Origin: Terana coerulea
Lineage: Eukaryota; Basidiomycota; Agaricomycetes; Polyporales; Phanerochaetaceae
DNA: 64,000 nucleotides
Reading direction: 5' to 3'
Assembly (NCBI GenBank): GCA_024811115.1
Contig: JAKOGH010000740.1
Coordinates: 434,001-498,000 of the forward strand
Shown: in pieces, positions 24,214 through 36,800 of the stretch
Layout: each line of letters begins with the position of its first letter
Position numbering within the stretch: position 1 is the first letter of the stretch
Position numbers and translations under genes: made by a program
Notes under the pieces: generated by a model
Database searches by the model: none
The model's input: the letters and a program-made list of their open reading frames with translations, nothing else
Told to the model about the DNA's origin: nothing

Positions 24214-25546
24214 AGACTCCAATGTCTAAGTCCAAGAAACAATACTTGTAATTCTAGGAAACAACGTGCGTAGGCTCGTCGGACAAGTGAAGGGCTATAC
24301 TTCTTTGGTCATGCTGAGACTCATCATATTAGGTATGCCTTGTTGCAGAACATTTTCATGTGACGATTCGTAATGAGGATCACTCTCCATTGCTCCGCTC
24401 AGCGCCCCGAGCTTGAGACTCAGCTCCTTCTCGACTTTCGAGTTGGTGTTCTCGAGCTGGAGAGGCCAGGGATATCTTGATCTACTCCCAACATCCATGT
24501 GCGTTCACATCTTATCGAAGATTGAGTTCAGCAGGTACCGGCACGGGTCGGCCATGTCGTCGTTCGCTTCAGCCCTGCGCCATCCACTTGACCTTGTATG
24601 ACCTTCACAGCTCGGTTGCTACCAGGCGCGCTCGCGATACAATGACCGTGCTTGACCAACGTCGGCAGCAGTCAGCGGCGGGACAGGCCTATGTCTGGCG
24701 CCGGGGTCTTGTTCTGATGGGATGCTGGCGCCACGACGGTGGACAGACGCGACCTTGTTCCGTATTAGGCAATTCGAGAGACACCCTGAGCCGCATTGCG
24801 CTGCGTGCACGCTGTCCCGACGTCCCACTGATCCTTGACTTGGTCTGGTCGTCCTTGGCTCCGATGGTCGAGACATACCTTCCTCCGCTTGTTCTACTTT
24901 CGTGCCCAGGCCCAATCGTCGCTTGTGTCCGGCCTTCGTACTCTTCTCTGACAGTCTTGTCTTCGGTCGTCCACTATACTCATCGGTCTTGCTCAAGGTT
25001 GCCTTAGCATTCCATTCCAAGTGCTTGTCCACTGGATCGTTTACACCTCAACGTTTCTAGGCTGTCAAAGCTACGCTTTCCCTCCTTCTGTGAGTCAACG
25101 TCGCCTACAATGGCAGAATAGTAGCAGACGTCCAGGCAGTACGGCGGGCAGGTCTCTGTTCTAGTTTACCTCAAGGACGGTGTTATTACGGGGCGGACGG
25201 TCATGCCGCACCGGAGACGCTGGCATTGACGTGAGTGTGCACACGGCTATCATCTGCCATCATTGAACCTTCCTTTTTCAGCGCCCCTGCGGAAGACGGA
25301 CTACAAGCAACTGTCCAAAAGCGGGCCGTGTGATAACCCTCGCGCTATGCCTATATCGACTTTGCTTACACGCAGCACAAGGGGACCTCCGCAATAGGGC
25401 ATAAGGGGGACTACAGACAACGCAGCGTTAAATATCCCCTCGTCACTGGCAATGCGTCCTTCATCGTCGTCCCTTCACTCTTCACTCTGCACGCTCAGGC
25501 CGCGTGCTGACGATCCCTCCCCACATCTCCAGCGATACCACCGAAG
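24214..25546. other. Intergenic region, STE3 promoter side
   Basis: About 1.3 kb between biotin ligase and the receptor. Minus-strand open frames at 24295-24498 and 24619-25032 could be exons of a small gene but carry no recognisable motif. I searched both strands by eye for short frames ending in a CaaX box, as expected for a pheromone precursor, and found none. An AT-rich TTAAATAT at 25428-25435 lies about 112 bases before the receptor start. Confidence 0.35.
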
Positions 25547-27075
25547 ATGGTTGTTTGGGCTGTTCATCAAGCGCTGCTCACGGCGTTCTCCTTCATCACC
25601 TTTTGCCTGGTATCGATTCCGCTGTATTGGCATCTGGAAGGTAAGCTATGTACCCCTACTCGCTTGCATGAGTGCTCACGCGTCGTGCAGCCTGGAATGT
25701 GGGATGCATTCTGTACATAGCTTGGATCCAGATTATCTGCCTCATCAACTTCATCAACTACAATGTTTGGAGGGACAACGCGATTAACTCGGCGCCAGTC
25801 TGGTGTGACATCGGTGAGCAGCATGAGATGCGGTATCGGGCGTTGGCTAACATTAAGTGCAGTGGTCCGCATTTTCTTCGCCGCCCCCACGGCATCCTCG
25901 CTGCTTCCCTGGTCATCAACCGTCGCTTGTACAAGATTGCCAGCACCAGCTCCGTCTCAATCACCAGGGCTGAGCGCAGGCGTGCTATCTACATGGACCT
26001 CGGCATCGGTCTAGGCATTCCGGTCGTTACTATGGCTCTCAGTATGTTGCCCCCTTCATCGCAAGTGCCACAATCTCACCTGGTTTGTAGTGTGGTTCGT
26101 TCAAGGTCATCGCTTCGACCTCTGGGAAGGCATTGGTCCGATCCAGGCGATCCCGAACACCTACTTCGCGATCGTATTAACCAACGGCGTTTGCATCCTC
26201 ATTGGACTGTTGTCTGCGGCCTATTGTGGTATGTGTTCCAGGTTCTCTCGATGTCTGCTTTGTACTAAATGTCTTCAGTTGGAACCCTCCGCGCCTTCTC
26301 CAGGCGGCGTAGTCAATTCAGCGAGCTTTTGGCTTCCAATAGCAACCTCACCTTCAACCGCTACTTCCGCCTTATGGCTCTTGCCGGCGTCGAGTTTATC
26401 GCCACCGTGCCCCTCTCAATCTATCTCATAGTGGTCCAGTTGACGCAGATCCCCATCTACCAGTGGAAGGGCCTCGGCGACCTTCACCTCGGCTTCTCTC
26501 GCGTGGAGCAGTGGCCCACCCTCATCTGGTTAAACATTCCTGGCAACGTCACCAACCTCACAATCACCCCCTGGCTCACCATCACGTGCGGCATTGTCTT
26601 CTTCCTGTTCTTCGGCCTCGCCGAGGAGGCGCGGACGCACTATCGGCTCGCGTTCACCACCGTGGCGAAGAAGCTCGGCATCACCACCGCCGGCAGCGGC
26701 ACCATGGCCACGTCGACCGGCTGGTCGCCGTCCAAGGGCTCGAAGCTCGGCGGCACGATCCCGAGCTTCGTCAACCGCAGCTTCGCGAAGACGTCGAGCA
26801 ACGCGCGCCGCGGCTCGCTCGACTCGTTCTCGGACAAGATCTCGACGCACCTGTCGCTCGGCGACCTCGAGGCGTTCGACGACAAGCAGCTGTATTCGCC
26901 CGCGTCGGACGCGTCGAGCGAGTTCCTGGCGACGCCCGTCGACGGCAACGAGGACCGCAAGGCCCGCCACGTCGTGCGCCCAGATTCCGGCGTTGTGGTC
27001 GAGATCGGAGTCATCGCCGACCGCAGGTCCGTGGACGTCCCGAAATCCGTCAGGGACTCATCACACATGGTCTGA
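25547..27075 (+). CDS. STE3-type mating pheromone receptor (frameshifted)
   Basis: A fungal class D G-protein-coupled receptor that senses farnesylated mating pheromone at the plasma membrane. The start MVVWAVHQALLTAFSF enters helix 1; helix 2 is NVGCILYIAWIQIICLIN with NYNVWRDN; then CDI, SLVINRRLYKIAST (end of helix 3), YMDLGIGLGIPVV, WEGIGPIQAIPNTYFAIVL, NRYFRLMALAGVEFIATVP and a last helix ending FFGLAEEARTHYR. A cytoplasmic tail of about 140 residues is rich in Ser/Thr. Introns are short (for example at about 25640, 25815, 26042 and 26227). In helix 3 the frame changes within the C run at 25884-25888; one missing C would restore VRIFFAAPTGILAAS. No pheromone gene was found beside it, so it may be an extra receptor or part of the B mating locus. 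Confidence 0.9.
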
Positions 27076-28082
27076 GAAGATTCCCCTCAATACACTCCTC
27101 CTCCATCTCCTCCGTCACCCCTTCAAGACACCTCATTCGCACATACATCTCTACACATTTGCGCCACATCGTCCGTTCAGGAAATCTTCTCTGGGTTCTC
27201 AAGGGACCATGTTGTTTGATTGACATTCCTTGGTTTCGTGCTTCCGTCTACCTCACTGTATCTCTAGGCGACTCTCTCCTCTCCTCGATACCATTATTAC
27301 CTAACACAACTAGTTAATTGGTTTATGTATCACTACTTCGCCTTCGACGATAGGCGCGTTGTTGCGTGTCGAGCAATAGAAGCTATTCTGCACATTTTGG
27401 CACGCAGTGAAGCAAGCTTGAATAATCTTCGTAAGCCAATCGACGACTCAAGTACTCAGGGCTTGTCTTACTGGCGGCCCGCTGGCCCGGGGAGGTGGCT
27501 CGCGTACTCGCGTGGCTCTCGCGTGTTGGTGTCTCCAATATGGCTTGTTCATTGCCGGACTCAACCTGAGTCCTCCACTGTCACGGCCACCTTTGCACCT
27601 GAAACCTTCGTTGAGTTATGAATTCCTCTTCTGTGCGCAATAGTCATGTTGCCCAACCTCTCATCGCATTTGCATCTTACTCAGAGGGCACCTAAAAGCA
27701 TCCCCGTCCAACCAGCTCTGCAGTCGAAGGCTCGACCATTTATTTATCTGGACGTTCGCTACGAACATCCGTTAAAATTTGGCCCAAGCGGTTAGTGCGT
27801 AACTGTTCCAGATGTTCCTGCACTCAGTATTCTAAAATTTTCTTCTATCGAACCAGGCACTGCTTACATACTGTCCCAGTGTACGCGGAGGTCGCGAAAT
27901 ACATCACACAAATGCCATATAGGCGGTGCCAGCCTTGTCCAGGTACATACCGTATCGGGCGTGACGTTGGTGTGAATCTGCCCCCGTTTCCGACTCTTCA
28001 TATGTGAAGTAGCGCGCCTCCGCGTCTCCGACGTCCGCAGGGTTCTCCTCAGGCTCCCTCTACCACTACCGACGACGACGCA
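27076..28082. other. Intergenic region
   Basis: About 1 kb between the receptor stop and the NLR start. One 98-codon plus-strand frame (27325-27621) has no motif. No CaaX-ended short frame was found on either strand. Confidence 0.35.
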
Positions 28083-31000
28083 ATGCCAGATCCGAGCCAG
28101 AGCTGGGGCGTGGCTTCCACCAGGGCGATCGCTACGCTCAAGAAACTGGACGGCACAGCAGCGCATTTGTCTCCCGTGGTAGCGGCAGTGAAGGAGGTGC
28201 GCGTGGTCTTGGACATGATCCAGGTGCGGAGCCCAGTATTGCCTAAATTGTGCCCCGAGTAAACGGTCTCGTAGGAAATGCGCCTCGAAGTCAAGGAACT
28301 AGGAAGGCTTGAGGAGTACGCAAAGCGATTACGAAATGCACTCCAGCACCCAGCCTTCGCGCGCGAACGATCACGTCCCCAAGCTTTGTGCAAGCGTATT
28401 GATACCCTAGCCGAGTAAGCTGCCTTCCGAACGCGTTTACACCAACTGCTTATCCTTCTCCGCCTGCAGTGACGTCTATCGAGTCACAAATAATGTGCGG
28501 AAATCAGCATCGAAGAACATATTCTTCAGGAAGCTTAGTAGGGGAGAGCATGCTGAACGTATCGAGCAATGCACAAGGCAGATTACGTGCGCTCTGAACG
28601 ACTTTTTGGTGCGTTGATGTACGTTGGTAGCGACCACGAGGGAAGTTGTTGACGTACAACGTAGGTCGGAAGCACAATCGACATCGAAATTGCGATTGAT
28701 GTACGCTTGTGACTGCCCAACGCTGCTGTGCACTGGTAACTAATCTCGCCTATAAAGGAATTGACCTTCGACGGTGTACACGCTCATGCAACTGAGCCCC
28801 ATGTAACCATTGACACAAGCATACGAGGCTACCCCTTCGTGACTGAGAAGGTAAGATAGGCTCAACTATTTGTCACAGGGCCTCTAACACCTGGTTTTCG
28901 TTAGTTGAACTGTACGAGTCATGTCTACTTGCTCATGCATATGACTAAACTCGATGGCAGCCATTTGCACTTTACATTACGCCGTCCACGCCAGCTTCGA
29001 TGTCCCAAGCGAAAGAATAACATGCGACACAGGCACCCGTATAGAAACCCTTGACACCATCTTACGCTGGCTGCGTCCACACCTCAACAGTGAACCAGAT
29101 GCGTTACATGAGCCAAGAGAGGATGCGCCTCTACTTTGGATCCGGGGCACATCGGGCATAGGCAAATCAACTATTGCGCGGACCGTCGCGCAAATTTGCC
29201 ACGATTACAAGAACCTCGGCGCCAGCTTCTTCTGTTCCCGCGGCGACAGTGAATGCAGTAACATCCAGCTCATCTTCCCTACCATCGCCCACCAACTCGG
29301 CTTGTTTCACCCTGGCTTTCGCATCGAGACGATGGAGGTCCTGCAGAATGACCCCCATGTGGAAGCGTCCCTCGTTTCCACCCAATTGAAAGCCCTCATA
29401 GTCGACCCCTTGCGCGAACTGCCAGATTTTCCACCGTGCGTAGTCATCATCGATGCGTTAGACGAATGCAACGACGACCACGCTACGTCGATCATCATCA
29501 ACGCGCTCTCGCTGCACGCGCATGAGCTCGGTCCTCTGAAGATCATCATCACCAGTCGTCCTGTGCACGAGACCACTCATGCTCCCCTCTCTACCGGACA
29601 ATCGCTGGGGATCCCGGGAGTAATTCGCCTCGACGTCCGGAATGCACCTACGATTAACGACATTTCCTTGTTTCTTCGGCACAGGCTCGAGGACATGCGT
29701 CGCCAATTCGGTGTCAATATTCCCTGGCCTAAACCAGACGACATCTCCCTTCTCTTAGACTTAGCAAGAGGTCTGTTCATATATGCTGCCACCGCTGTAC
29801 GTTTTATCGAAGATCGCAGCGTGATGGACCCCGTACGGCAACTGCGACACTTATTGGACGGCCAAACGGGCTGTCCAGGCGACTCGTCACCAGCTCATGA
29901 TCAGCTCGACGACCTGTATCTCCAAGTGTTGAAGCTTGCTTTTCCGGCGATTACCAGAGAGGCCAAAGCAAGATTCAAAATGTCGCTTGGAACTGCTATT
30001 CTGCTCCGCGACCGTCTGTCGCTACGCTCAATGGAGGAGCTCTTAGGCTTGGATCGAGGTCTTGTGCGGACAACGCTGACGAATCTACGCTCCGTAGTCG
30101 TCGTTCCGCCACAGGATAGTTCCGGCGTCATTAGCTTGATTCACCCTTCCTTTGAAGATTTTCTAACCAATCCCCGCCGATGTCGCGACCCCAACTTTCT
30201 TGTCACCCCATCAATTCAGCACAGGCTCATCGCTCTACGTTGCCTCCAGACTATGACCACCTTGCTTCACAAGGACATCTGCAACATTGGAGCTTCCGTG
30301 CTGAACTCTGAGATTCCTCAACTTCCACAGCTTGTCACAAAACATATTCCCCCACACCTTCAATACGCCTGCCAGCACTGGGCCTTTCATGTGAATCACG
30401 GCGAACTGGATAGTGATCTGCTGAAGAGTCTCGAGGCGTTTTGCAAGACCAAGTTGCTCAACTGGCTGGAAGTGTCGAGTCTTCTCAGGGAGGTTGCAAG
30501 GGCTGTTACAGATCTTCATCTACTGCACAACAAACTACTAGTATGTATCTTTGTTGTCATGCTCAGATACTGAATGCGAGTTCTAATACCTTCCTCCCCT
30601 AGCCATCTCCACTTCCGACGTCCTCCGTCCTCGCGCTGTTGAATGACTGCCGTCGGAGCGTACAACAGTCATACTACGGCCTCAGCATGTCATGGTCTCA
30701 AGCGTACCTTGGGCTCATACCCTTTTGTCCTACTACGAGCACCTTTCGGAGTCAAGAGTATCTCGAGCAGGTAACCGACGCGCCAGTGGTCCGCTGTGGA
30801 CAAGCGGAACAGTCGGATGGCCCAATGCTTACGTTGGAAGGCCACGCGGATCGGCCAACGTGTATCGACTTCTCCCCAGACAGCAAGCGCATCGTTTCCT
30901 CCTCGCATGATCGCACCGCCGTCTTGTGGGACGCCTATACCGGGGCACGTCTTTATATCCTATCGCATAGCCACCCAGTAACAGCAGTTGCATTCTCCTG

Positions 31001-32843
31001 TGATGGGAAACGTATCGCATCGGCCTCCAAAGGCGGATCGCTTGCAGTCTGGGACGCCATGACCGGTGTAAAGCTCTGGTCAGCGGAGAACAGTATCCCT
31101 ATCGTTCGCGCCATTGCATGCTCCCCCGATGGCAGGTACCTCGCATCGGCATCTAACGACGGGTCGATACGATTATGGCACCTTAACCAGCTCGACAGGC
31201 CGCCTGATAACCTCGAAAATGCCCACACAGGCCGTACGACATTGCGTTTCTCTGCTCATGCGGGAAACCTTCTCGTCTCCGGTGGTGGCGACGGTACCTG
31301 CAAGATTTGGAACACAGGCAAGCTCACCTGTGTTCAACGGCTCGACCTGAAGCCTTATCGTTGCATGTTTGTGTCGACCGTCGCCCTATCTCCGAATGGA
31401 TCCATTGTCGCTTGCGGGGACGGAGGAAAGGCCATGATGCTTTTCAGAATCTCGGATGGTGTCATTTTACACACATTGTGCGGGCACACCGGTCTCATCC
31501 AGTCTGTAGATTTCTCCCAGAATGGGAAAGTCGTGGCGACAGGCTCTGATGACCGTTCGATCCGCCTATGGAGCATTGCGACCGGAGTCAACCTACACAC
31601 CCTGCATGGTCATTCGGGACCAGTCTCCTGCGTTCGCTTCTCTCTGGACGGCACTCGTCTGGGCTCCTGCAGTCATGATAACACCGTCCGCCTCTGGGAG
31701 CCGCCGAAGCTTACGAGCTCCCTGTCGGACAATTTTGCGAAGAGCGCATTCGGGAGGTACGGCCTGCTACATACCATGCATACCAACTTTGACGCGCACA
31801 AACGCATCTCGAACATCACGGCAATGGCCATCTCGTCAGACGGCAGCAAGCTCGCAACTGCAGCTGGCTCAGCGAACGGTGTCATAGTGCTGTGGAACGC
31901 ACTGGATGGCGCTTACGTGGCAACTTTTCGAGGGCATTCCGGGGCGATATCATCGTTGTCCTTTTGCCCCGACGCTCGAAGGCTCGTCTCAGCGGACTAC
32001 GACTGTGGCGGAAACACCACGCTACGCGTATGGGACATAAAGAAAGGACGATGCGAAACCACATTCTTGGGTCACGAGTCATCCACATGGATGTGTCTGT
32101 TCCTTCCAGATGGGCGTCGGCTGATATCGTGCTCAAGTGATGCAACCATCCGTCTCTGGGCAATGGCCTCCAACTCGAGACAGAAACCACCGCAGCCGCG
32201 TATCATAAGCTGCAGGGAGGCCGTGAAGACCATAGCGTTATCTCCGGATGGCAATTATGTTGGGTTCCCCGTGGCGGACTCTAAACCCCAGCGCAGACCC
32301 GACAGGATCAAGATCTGGAGCCTGGACACGCAGGAATTCGAAGTGATCTGTTCATTTTCCTGCAGCAACACCTCCTGTCTTTCCTTCTCCGACGACAACA
32401 CGCGCCTTTTGGCAGGATCGCACGAAGGGATGATCACGCTGTGGGATGTAGGCCGGCTCGGTGCTACCTGTCGTGCTAAGATCGATATGGGAGGATTCGT
32501 GGCCCATGTCGCGTTCTCTCCGGACCACGCATACATCATTTCCACCGCCGGCGTACGCTCTATTGACCCACGGGATCGGCCTCTCTCAGCTAAACCTACC
32601 AAGGATGCGAACCCTCGCGAACCCGTGTTGTTCTTCGCTGACGGGTGGGTCTGGCGAGCGAGCGATTCCGCTCGGGGACCCCACATCCGGATCTGCTGGG
32701 TGCCGCCATCGTTCAGGTACACTATCCGACTGGAGGAGAGCCATGGCCTCTTCCGGGGGAAGATAGCAATGCAAGGCAGTCGGATTGCGTTTGGGACTGC
32801 AAGCCGAGGCGTTGTGTTGATTGACTTTTCGAGGTGCTCATGA
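28083..32843 (+). CDS. NLR-like STAND protein: helical N-domain, NACHT, WD40
   Basis: About 1,400 residues in three parts. The N-terminus, in small exons (first 28083-28223), reads as amphipathic helices, including LKKLDGTAAHLSPVVAAVK, KELGRLEEYAKRLRNALQ, NIFFRKLSRGEHAERIEQC and ALNDFL; the layout resembles the MLKL/HeLo-like N-domains common in fungal NLRs. The NACHT NTPase (28,990-30,540) has Walker A WIRGTSGIGKST and Walker B CVVIIDALDEC with a TSRPVHE sensor. After an intron (about 30541-30601) the C-terminal half holds roughly a dozen WD40 units, such as LEGHADRPTCIDFSPD and ATGSDDRSIRLW. Such proteins act in non-self recognition and programmed cell death in fungi. The exons between 28,740 and 28,990 are not firmly resolved. 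The WD40 repeats are divergent rather than near-identical, unlike fast-evolving HET-type NLRs. Confidence 0.88.
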
Positions 32844-33500
32844 TCACGACGGGAACTGGAGATACTTCAATGAGATCTGGGTAAATTTTTATTATTGGAT
32901 AAAGCTTTATAGTCGTGACATCAATAGTTTTGAGACATATACCCACTGCCCTCCTGTCCTGCTTCGGATGTGCATGATACAACCTTAGAAAGGTTCGGCC
33001 TCGCTCGCTCAACTACACCTCAGCACCCACTTCTGCTGTACTCTGACGCCATCAATTCTCTGGGGAAGATGATAATGACAGGGCAGATGATACTGATGGT
33101 CCAGTGCCCAGCAAGAAGGCGCAGGAGGCTCTCGAGATGATGGAAGCACTATCCGCCAGGATGGTACCTGCTGAACATGAATAGACCCAATGTATATGTA
33201 TTTATAATTCTGTATGCACACTATGCATTCGTTACTACCGCAAAACGCGCGTGAATGAGCCGTGGAATGGGCGACCAAGTGTAAGTAACTGCCCGTGACA
33301 TTGCGACTTGCTCCCCATTGGCTGAGTTTCCAGCTGGACGCCCACCCGTAATCCTGCGCGCCTGCACGGTGGCACTCAGCTCTCGGGCAGCCAGCTAAAT
33401 TCCGGCCAGACGCACCATCTGGACTCCGGCCGTCAATATCTCCAGCTGTTTTCCAGTCGGAACTTGTGTGGGCGTGTAGACGTCCGCCTCAGCCATTGTC
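32844..33500. other. Intergenic region
   Basis: Follows the NLR stop. Nothing coding is supported. It separates the NLR from the dehydratase pseudogene. Confidence 0.35.
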
Positions 33501-34310
33501 TCAACATCGCCTTGACAGAGGAGTCGGAGTTAAGCTTGTGTTTCCAGGCAAGAACGCGATATGGATTGCCATAGTTGCGGAAAAGGAGGCTAGACGGAGA
33601 GTATGAGCCGAGCTAAAGGCCAACGGGGCGATGAAGAGACTTACACATGGCGCAAAAAGTAGGCGTGTAGTTCCAGTACGAGGATAGCTTCGCACCGCCG
33701 TAGGCGTGTGAAAAGGCGTGTTCTCGCTCTGTGGCGTCTTGACGGCCTTGCTGTACAACCTAGATGTTAAGGCTCGGTAAAATGGGACATACTTTTCGTG
33801 ACCGCAGGTACGGGTCGTGTCAAGCGGATGCTGGCGCCAAAACTTTCGACGTCGCCAGCTGCAAGGTCATTGGCCACATCGAAGTCGCCGCGAGGTTGTA
33901 CGCCTCGGTGACCACGGCAGAGCTTCGGCTTGAATAAGCCTGCGAGAATTGAATGTTGTGGCCCCAAAACGGCAAATGCTGGGCACTGAGACACCGTCTC
34001 GAAAAGTTCTCTAAGTATCCGTCAGCGACCGCGTCCAAGCAGAACCACATACAACTCGCAAGGCGACACCATTACACAAGTGCCTTCGCCTCTTGCGTGT
34101 ACTACTAGCAGATATTCACAAGTACGAGCCGTCTTGGCTAGTAAAACCTGAAGGTCGGGTGCAGTGTAATGGCATGCCACGAGGGAGAAGGTTGGTACCG
34201 ACCAGAGACGAGCGTGAGCTTGCGCTTTCTATGTTGCCCTAGCGACAGCAGTTTGGTCTTTCCTGTGATACGAACGGTGTGTAGCCTTCAATATGTTACG
34301 GTGACTTGGC
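33501..34310 (-). pseudogene. Decayed GDP-mannose 4,6-dehydratase copy
   Basis: A broken, shortened copy of the intact dehydratase gene just downstream on the plus-strand map, in the same orientation. Matching pieces include LYSKAVKTPQSENTPF beside [16 protein letters not shown], and AYNLAATS beside VYNLGAQS. Outside codons, intron sequence also matches: GTCAGCGACCG (34020) and CACAAGTACGAGCCGTCTTGG (trimmed; near 34120) resemble the sequence at 36072 and 36170 of the intact gene. Several frame breaks, loss of the start codon (an ACTTGG-like sequence where the intact gene has ACATGG, near 34302) and loss of the 3' half show it is dead. Because introns are kept, it arose by tandem DNA duplication, not retrotransposition. 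Confidence 0.85.
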
Positions 34311-34892
34311 CATTGGGTGTCAAGAAGCAGGATGTCCGAGTCCACTAGGTCTGTCACACAGTGTAAACGCGAGTATCACGCATGGCTCGCGTGGCCCGCG
34401 CGTGTCGGCTCATGCCAGAAGCGCTTGCTGAGGACGTCCAGAGCCCTCGTCGTGTTGACATTTTTGCGACAACAATGTTCCGATCCAGCCACCATGTTCG
34501 TAAGACTTCGTAGAATTCTGGTACACTATACTCATGTTGTTGTTTTTATTGCATTTATAGGCTTTAATCTGCGATATGTTCCAGGTCACCTTATCCCTTC
34601 AGCCTCAACGTTTGGCACTAACGTATATTTTCGCACTATGTGCCGAAACGTAGTCAAGTACACCCGATTGTAGTTGGTTACAACTCAGACTCATGGCGTG
34701 AAAGCTCGATATTCCTCATCTCCTACTAGTACAGTCACTGCGTCAACGCTTAATAATTCCAAAATTCATTGATTCAGCATCGCGCACCCTAATCACGCCC
34801 AGTCCGTGAAACTGTCTATACACATTAAGCCAACAACGTCCTTTTTTCCATTTGCTCTACTTAGCGCAATTCTCCTTGCATAGTACAATCCC
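34311..34892. other. Spacer between dehydratase copies
   Basis: AT-richer sequence with a 118-codon plus-strand frame (34317-34673) that has no motif and is probably chance. It should hold the terminator of the intact dehydratase. Confidence 0.35.
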
Positions 34893-36367
34893 TTAGTTCT
34901 GATCTTCGATGAGAGACTTGGCGGCCTTGACGTCGGCCTCGACCATCTCCTTGACGAGCGAGTCGAAGTCGACCTTGCGCTTCCAGCCGAGCAGGCGCTC
35001 GGCTTTGGCGGGGTTTCCGAGAAGGAGTCTAGAGGGAAGAGTGTAAATGTTGGTAAAGAGTAATCATGGGTTGAAGAGACGTACTCGACTTCGGCTGGAC
35101 GGAAGTAGCGGGCGTCCACCTTGACGACAACCTTGCCCGTCTTCTTGTCGATACCCTCCTCCTCGACGCCTGAGCCTCGCCACCTGAAGGGACATTGAGT
35201 CTTCGCTCAATGAGCTTATTACAGCGTACTCACTCAATGGACATGTTAAGGAGTGCGAACGACTTCTCGACGAACTCGCGCACGGGGTGGGTCTCGCCGG
35301 TCGCGAGAACAAAGTCCTCCGGCGCGGGCTGCTGCAGCATGCGCCACATCCCCTCGACGTAGTCACGCGCGTGTCCCCAATCACGCTTGGCGTCGATGTT
35401 GCCGAGGTACAGACACGACTGCTTGCCCAGCGAGATGTCCGCGGCCGCGCGAGTGATCTTGCGGGTGACGAAGGTGCGGCCTCGGCGGGGCGACTCGTGG
35501 TTGAAGAGGATGCCGTTGCACGCGTACATGCCGTACGCCTCGCGGTAGTTCACGGTGATCCAGTATGAGTACAGCTTCGCGACGCCGTAGGGTGAACGAG
35601 GGTAGAAGGGCGTGGTCTCGCTCTGCGGGGTCTCGACGACCTTGCCGTAGAGCTCGGACGTCGAGGCCTGGTAGAAGCGGACGTGCTTTTCGAGGCCGCA
35701 GGTGCGGATGGCGTCGAGCAGACGGAGCGTGCCGAGGCCGTCGACGTCGCCGGTGTACTCGGCCATCTCGAAGGAGACCTTGACGTGCGACTGCGCACCA
35801 AGGTTGTACACTTCGGTGGGCTGCACTTGGGAGAGGACGTAGACGAGGTTGGTGCTGTCCGTCAGGTCACCGTGATGGAGCTTCAGTTTGGTTGGGCCTG
35901 TAATAAGTCAGTCAGTCTTATAGGCCAGAACGGTGAAGTGTTCAGACATACGTTCATGCTGATCAGCGTAGAGGTGCTGCAGACGGTTTGTGTTAAAACT
36001 GGATGAGCGACGGATGATGCCGTGGACTTCGTAGCCCTTCTCGAGGAGCAATTCCGTCCTAAAAACACCCGTCAGCGACCGTGTCAAAGTTGAACCACAT
36101 AAAGCTCGCGACGCGACCCCGTCACGCGACTGCCTCTGCCCACTGCCCCTATAACAGCATGTACTCACAAGTATGAGCCGTCCTGGCCAGTGATACCTAA
36201 AGGTGAAGTGGAAAGCGTAAGTCGAGAAACGTGGCGTGACACGAGGCAAAAAGCGACCGACCAGAGATGAGCGCGACCTTGCGCTTCCTGTACTCCTCCG
36301 GCGACGGCAAGTGAATCTTTCCAAGTGGTGAGAAGGGTGCAGAAACTTCAATCTGTTGCGATGACAT
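34893..36367 (-). CDS. gmd: GDP-mannose 4,6-dehydratase
   Basis: Converts GDP-D-mannose to GDP-4-keto-6-deoxy-D-mannose with NADP+, the first step to GDP-L-fucose. The protein (about 380 residues) starts [17 protein letters not shown], then the Rossmann Gly motif is assembled from VALISG + ITGQDGSYL + [13 protein letters not shown] over two introns. Next come [15 protein letters not shown], the HGDLTD strand, [16 protein letters not shown], the catalytic [11 protein letters not shown] (Thr/Glu) and the Tyr-x3-Lys site [10 protein letters not shown], then [14 protein letters not shown] and [13 protein letters not shown]. The last exons give [12 protein letters not shown] and [16 protein letters not shown], ending SLIEDQN. 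The reading frame is intact. A TATA box sits about 104 bases upstream. The next pathway enzyme is 1.7 kb away on the same strand. Confidence 0.96.
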
Positions 36368-36470
36368 GGTTGTCGAATGCCAAGGGGTAAGAGTTGAGGG
36401 AGGAGGTGATGGGGGAAAGGAAAGATGGGGCTAGGATCCTAGCGTGGCTGATGTATGGTCGATACTGTGA

Positions 36471-36476
36471 TTTATA
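36471..36476 (-). promoter_or_regulatory. TATA box of GDP-mannose dehydratase
   Basis: GTATAAATC on the minus strand lies about 104 bases upstream of the dehydratase start, in the 430-bp divergent promoter shared with the promethin-like gene. Confidence 0.45.
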
Positions 36477-36800
36477 CGCCGCTTCGGATGATCCCAATTC
36501 GTGATGCTGGTATAAACGCTGTCAAGAACTGGGCAGCAAGTCACTGCACGAGAATTTAACTGCGCCGGGGATGAAGAGTGAGGGAAAAGGGCCTTACCCT
36601 GCCACTGCCGCCGCCCCGGCTGGCTAGCCTACAAAACCATCGGCGCCAACTACCGTCCCCGACTTGGATCGCGCTCTGGCAGGCTCAATTAGGTACGCCG
36701 TCCCTGACCCTGCTCATTTAACACCGCCACTAGGTTCGTAAGTTGCACATTCGTTGCGGCTCAATTGCTGCAGGTACCGGCCAGGCTGATAAGGATAGCT

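Noticed and set aside
26463..27317. Long overlapping frames on both strands over the STE3 tail
   Set aside because: They are produced by GC-rich third codon positions in the receptor tail; their Arg/Ala-rich products have no motif and oppose a clear coding frame.
34317..34673. 118-codon frame between the dehydratase copies
   Set aside because: Lies in an AT-richer spacer, has no motif and no splice partner.
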